Shown one piece after another: positions 61,488-64,000 of a DNA stretch of 64,000 bases. The translations under genes were made by a program, and so were the position numbers. Below the pieces are notes generated by a model. That model ran no database searches and had not been told where the DNA came from. It was given only the letters and a program-made list of their open reading frames with translations. The stretch's first letter is position 1. Each line of letters begins with the position of its first letter. The stretch is taken from positions 62,001-126,000 of the forward strand of contig NZ_JAJJPA010000002.1 of NCBI RefSeq assembly GCF_020907985.1, read 5' to 3'. The stretch is from Kitasatospora humi. GTDB lineage: Bacteria > Actinomycetota > Actinomycetes > Streptomycetales > Streptomycetaceae.

Positions 61488-62357
61488 ATGCGGGTAGGGC
61501 TGCACGCGCTCGGTATCGGTGACGGTGCCCGCCCCGAGGTGATCCGGGCCGTGGCCACGGCTGCGGAGGCGCACGGCTTCGCGAGGCTGTGGTGCGGCGA
61601 GCACGTGGTGCTCGTGGACACCCCCGCCTCCCGCTACCCCTACTCCGCGGACGGCCGGATCGCCGTACCCGCGGACGCGGACTGGCTGGACCCACTGCTC
61701 GCCCTGAGCTTCGCGGCAGCGGTCACCCACAGGATCGAACTCGCCACCGGGGTGCTCCTGCTGCCCGAGCACAACCCGGTCCTGGTCGCCAAACAGGCCG
61801 CCACACTCGACGTACTCTCCGCCGGACGGTTCAGCCTCGGTGTAGGCGTCGGCTGGTCGGCCGAGGAGTTCGCCGCTCTCGGAGTCCCCTTCACCGGACG
61901 CGGACGCCGCACCGACGAGTACCTCGCCGCCATGAGCGCCATCTGGACCCGGGACCCCGCCTCCTACACCGGAGAGTTCACCCGGTTCGACGCGATCCGG
62001 GTCAACCCCAAGCCGCTGCGCGACGGCCGGCTCCCGGTCGTGATCGGCGGCAACAGCGACACCGCACTGCGGCGCGCGGTCACGCTCGCCGACGGTTGGT
62101 ACGGCTTCAACCTGTCCGTGGCCGACATCCCGGCGCGCATCGCCGTCCTCGCCCGGGAGTGCGCCCGCCACGGTCGCGACCTCGAGGAGCTCACGGTCGC
62201 CGTCGCCCCGAGCGACGGCACCCCGGAGCACCTGCCCGGGCTGGCCGCGGCAGGCGTCACCGAACTCGTCGTCGTCGCTGCACCCCCGACCAGGCCCGAC
62301 GAGGCGGCCAGGTGGGTCAAGCAACTCGCCTGGACATGGATCAGCTCGGGCACGTGA
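61488..62357 (+). CDS. LLM-class F420-dependent oxidoreductase
   Basis: A 289-aa luciferase-like TIM barrel. EAHGFARLWCGEHVVL and RIELATGVLLLPEHNPVLVAKQAATLD match F420-dependent members, and GRFSLGVGVGW and VVIGGNSDTALRRA bind cofactor. GGAGG is 6 bases before the ATG. The IS ends 25 bases upstream, so its original promoter was probably separated and it may now be silent or driven from the IS. Confidence 0.9.
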   Translation: MRVGLHALGIGDGARPEVIRAVATAAEAHGFARLWCGEHVVLVDTPASRYPYSADGRIAVPADADWLDPLLALSFAAAVTHRIELATGVLLLPEHNPVLVAKQAATLDVLSAGRFSLGVGVGWSAEEFAALGVPFTGRGRRTDEYLAAMSAIWTRDPASYTGEFTRFDAIRVNPKPLRDGRLPVVIGGNSDTALRRAVTLADGWYGFNLSVADIPARIAVLARECARHGRDLEELTVAVAPSDGTPEHLPGLAAAGVTELVVVAAPPTRPDEAARWVKQLAWTWISSGT

Positions 62358-62637
62358 CAGCAGGTCGCGGAACAGCTGCGGAACAGTACCTGCCGTCCAC
62401 GTCGACGCACGCCTGAAGCACCCGGTCGACGAAGCGGCGCACTGTGACCCTCACCGCCGGGGAGTGTCACGACCGGACCCATCGCGTCCGCGTCAAGACG
62501 GACGGGCAGGACAGAGTCCGCCGAGATCAAGCCACTCCAAAGCCGAACGCCCTTGTGATCAAGGGAATTTGAGTTCGGTCTGCTACTCCTTGGACGGCCT
62601 CGCGACAAGCCCACCATCGAGCAGAAAGGCACCCCCC
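62358..62637. other. Intergenic spacer
   Basis: 280 bases before the lectin gene. It should contain the lectin promoter; I see no clear -35/-10 pair and no gene. Confidence 0.4.
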
Positions 62638-63186
62638 ATGCCGCTCCGTCAGTCGCGGTCTGCCGCCCGTGCCGCCACGGCACTCGTGGCCGTGGCCCTG
62701 GCAGCCGTCGTCGCCCCCGGCACCGCGACCGCCGCCGCCAAGGCGCCAGTGCTCAGCCTCACCACACGGGACCTCCACTCGGCCCCGGCGGCGGTGCACC
62801 CGGCCACCTTCACCAACTGCACCATCAGCACCACGGGGAACATCGCCATCACTCCCGGGACCAGCATCGGCGAGGGCGTCAACCTCTGTTCCGGCAACTA
62901 CGAGTTGGCGATGCAGACCGACGGCAACCTGGTGATCTACGGGCCCAGCGGTTCGGCGCTGTGGTACAGCGGCACGGTGAACTCCGGAACCACCGTGGCG
63001 GACGCGCAGACCGACGGCAACTTCGTCGTCTACTCGGGCAGCACCGCCCTGTGGAACTCGCGGACCGGCGGGAACCCCGGTGCCTACCCCTGCTTCCAGC
63101 CGGACGGCAACCTCGTGGTCTACCGGCCCAGCGGCACCGGCCAGTACACGTGCAATGGCAGCTCCCTCTGGGACAGCAACACCTGA
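62638..63186 (+). CDS. Secreted bulb-type (mannose-binding) lectin
   Basis: A 182-aa exported protein. Signal peptide of about 33 residues (basic start, then ALVAVALAAVVAPGTATAAA). The mature part has three mannose-binding repeats QxDxNxVxY: QTDGNLVIY, QTDGNFVVY and QPDGNLVVY, as in plant bulb lectins and bacteriocins. Four Cys residues may form two disulphides. GAAAGG precedes the ATG at 62638. It may bind cell-wall or host glycans outside the cell. Confidence 0.92.
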   Translation: MPLRQSRSAARAATALVAVALAAVVAPGTATAAAKAPVLSLTTRDLHSAPAAVHPATFTNCTISTTGNIAITPGTSIGEGVNLCSGNYELAMQTDGNLVIYGPSGSALWYSGTVNSGTTVADAQTDGNFVVYSGSTALWNSRTGGNPGAYPCFQPDGNLVVYRPSGTGQYTCNGSSLWDSNT

Positions 63187-63197
63187 CCGGCCCGCCG

Positions 63198-63234
63198 GCA
63201 CCGCCGCCGTCCGATTCCCAGACGGCGGCGGTGC
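63198..63234 (+). terminator. Terminator after the lectin gene
   Basis: A perfect 14-bp stem (63198-63211 with 63221-63234) and a 9-base loop, 11 bases after the stop codon. Confidence 0.8.
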
Positions 63235-63501
63235 GGGCTCCCGCCTTCGGGCTCCGCGAGCGTTGGTCTGACCGTCCAGGTGGAGCCCGGGTCCGAGCAG
63301 TTCATGAGTGTGTCGAGCGACTGCCGAGTCCCTGAACGCATTCGTTGCACACACCGTTCCCGGTCCGCCAGGAAGAAGCACCCCGGGCGCCATGGCGCAA
63401 TCTCCTGCAACGCGGGATGATGCAGGGGTCTCAGGTACCTGCGTGCCGGTGGCTCTCGCACGGCGCAGCAGTGTTGGGAGCCTATGTGTCATGCTCGTCT
63501 C

Positions 63502-64000
63502 ATGGATGTCGACGCCGAGCACGAGGTCATGCGGCCCGGAGGGACCGGTGACGGGGGAGTCTTCTCGTCGCGCCGGTACCTGGTTCGCCAGCAGCCGGCC
63601 GTCCGGAACGCGGCTGCCGATTCGGCGGTGTCCGCGGTTCAGGAGGTCCTGGCCGGCGTGCCGGGGTCGGTGACCTTTCTCCAGCCGGTCCTCGGCCCGG
63701 GCGGAGAGGTCGCGGATCTGCGCTTCGCGGCGGCCTCGCCCGACGCGGTGGACATCGGCGGCCGACGGGGTCGGGAGCTGATCGGGCTCGGGGTGCTCCA
63801 GACGTATCCCGGGGCGGCCGACAGTGAGCTGTGGCGGGGCTATCTGAAGGCCCTGGAGACCGGTGAGTGCTACGAGGGTGAGCTGGAGTACGAGGAGGTT
63901 GCGGCCGGCATCCCGCACCGCTCGCGCTACGGGGTGCGGGCGGTGCCGTGCCGCGGCGGCCTGGTCGTCTCCTGGACCCGTCTGGACACGGGTGAGCGTG
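63502..64000 (+). CDS. PAS-domain protein, N-terminal part (runs off the window)
   Basis: An open frame from ATG 63502 to the end, 166 codons, with correct codon bias. Residues about 50-160 resemble a PAS sensor: LQPVLGPGGEVADLRFA, then RGRELIGLGVLQTYPGA and GGLVVSWTRLDTGER. In these bacteria such modules usually precede GAF, histidine-kinase or SpoIIE phosphatase domains. The effector domain is outside the window. No clear ribosome site is visible, so the start is tentative. Confidence 0.75.
   Translation, partial: MDVDAEHEVMRPGGTGDGGVFSSRRYLVRQQPAVRNAAADSAVSAVQEVLAGVPGSVTFLQPVLGPGGEVADLRFAAASPDAVDIGGRRGRELIGLGVLQTYPGAADSELWRGYLKALETGECYEGELEYEEVAAGIPHRSRYGVRAVPCRGGLVVSWTRLDTGER

Overview
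The window is about 73% G+C with strong third-position G/C bias, GTG/TTG starts, ATGA/GTGA/TGATG gene overlaps, GC-rich terminator hairpins without T-tracts and rare TTA codons. Together with PAS/GAF/SpoIIE phosphatases and secreted ricin-B and bulb-lectin proteins, this points to a filamentous actinomycete of the Streptomycetaceae (Streptomyces or Kitasatospora).

Layout. 1-3241: end of a secreted GH59-like glycosidase and a PAS/GAF/PP2C phosphatase. 3581-25507: biosynthetic cluster 1, two operons diverging from a 1-kb spacer (13501-14511). The left operon (minus) runs methyltransferase, heterodimeric ABC exporter (two genes), NRPS module (partial C, A, PCP), PGM1-type ATP-grasp ligase, free carrier protein, PRMT-like methyltransferase. 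The right operon (plus) runs amidinotransferase, a relic of a DpgA-type III PKS, P450, methyltransferase, luciferase-like monooxygenase, KASIII-like protein, stand-alone condensation protein, two ATP-grasp ligases, membrane desaturase. 26075-37505: mostly ordinary genes (amino-acid permease, cold-shock protein, HtpX/PspA stress operon, hydrolase, a GCS2 plus 2OG-dioxygenase fusion, dimethylargininase, secreted beta-propeller protein). 37995-58772: biosynthetic cluster 2, with three ATP-grasp ligases (one frameshifted), two MFS exporters, E1 alpha/beta subunits of a 2-oxoacid dehydrogenase without E2/E3, two SDRs, two paralogous HSL-type hydrolases, a membrane NnrU/MddA-like protein, an unrecognised protein, a GNAT-like protein, a nitrilase, an ACP, an AMP-ligase and a MocR regulator. 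58773-61487: gene rubble (decayed nitric-oxide synthase, fragments of a NarK-type transporter, an amidohydrolase and an AsnC regulator) plus a complete IS982-like element. 61488-64000: F420/flavin oxidoreductase, secreted bulb-lectin protein, start of a PAS protein.

How the genes may work together (inference). In cluster 1, the amidinotransferase would make a guanidino amino acid from an amine and arginine. The A domain and carriers would activate another amino acid, and the PGM1-type and other ATP-grasp ligases plus the condensation protein would form amide bonds. Methyltransferases, P450, luciferase-like enzyme and desaturase would tailor the product, and the ABC pair would export it. The same logic is known from pheganomycin and resorcinomycin (guanidino-arylglycine plus PGM1-type ligase). 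The DpgA relic suggests descent from such a pathway with a changed starter. Cluster 2 looks like a ribosome- and NRPS-independent amide-ligase pathway using a carrier-bound acyl unit, probably under its own MocR regulator. I do not recognise either cluster as a known complete pathway.
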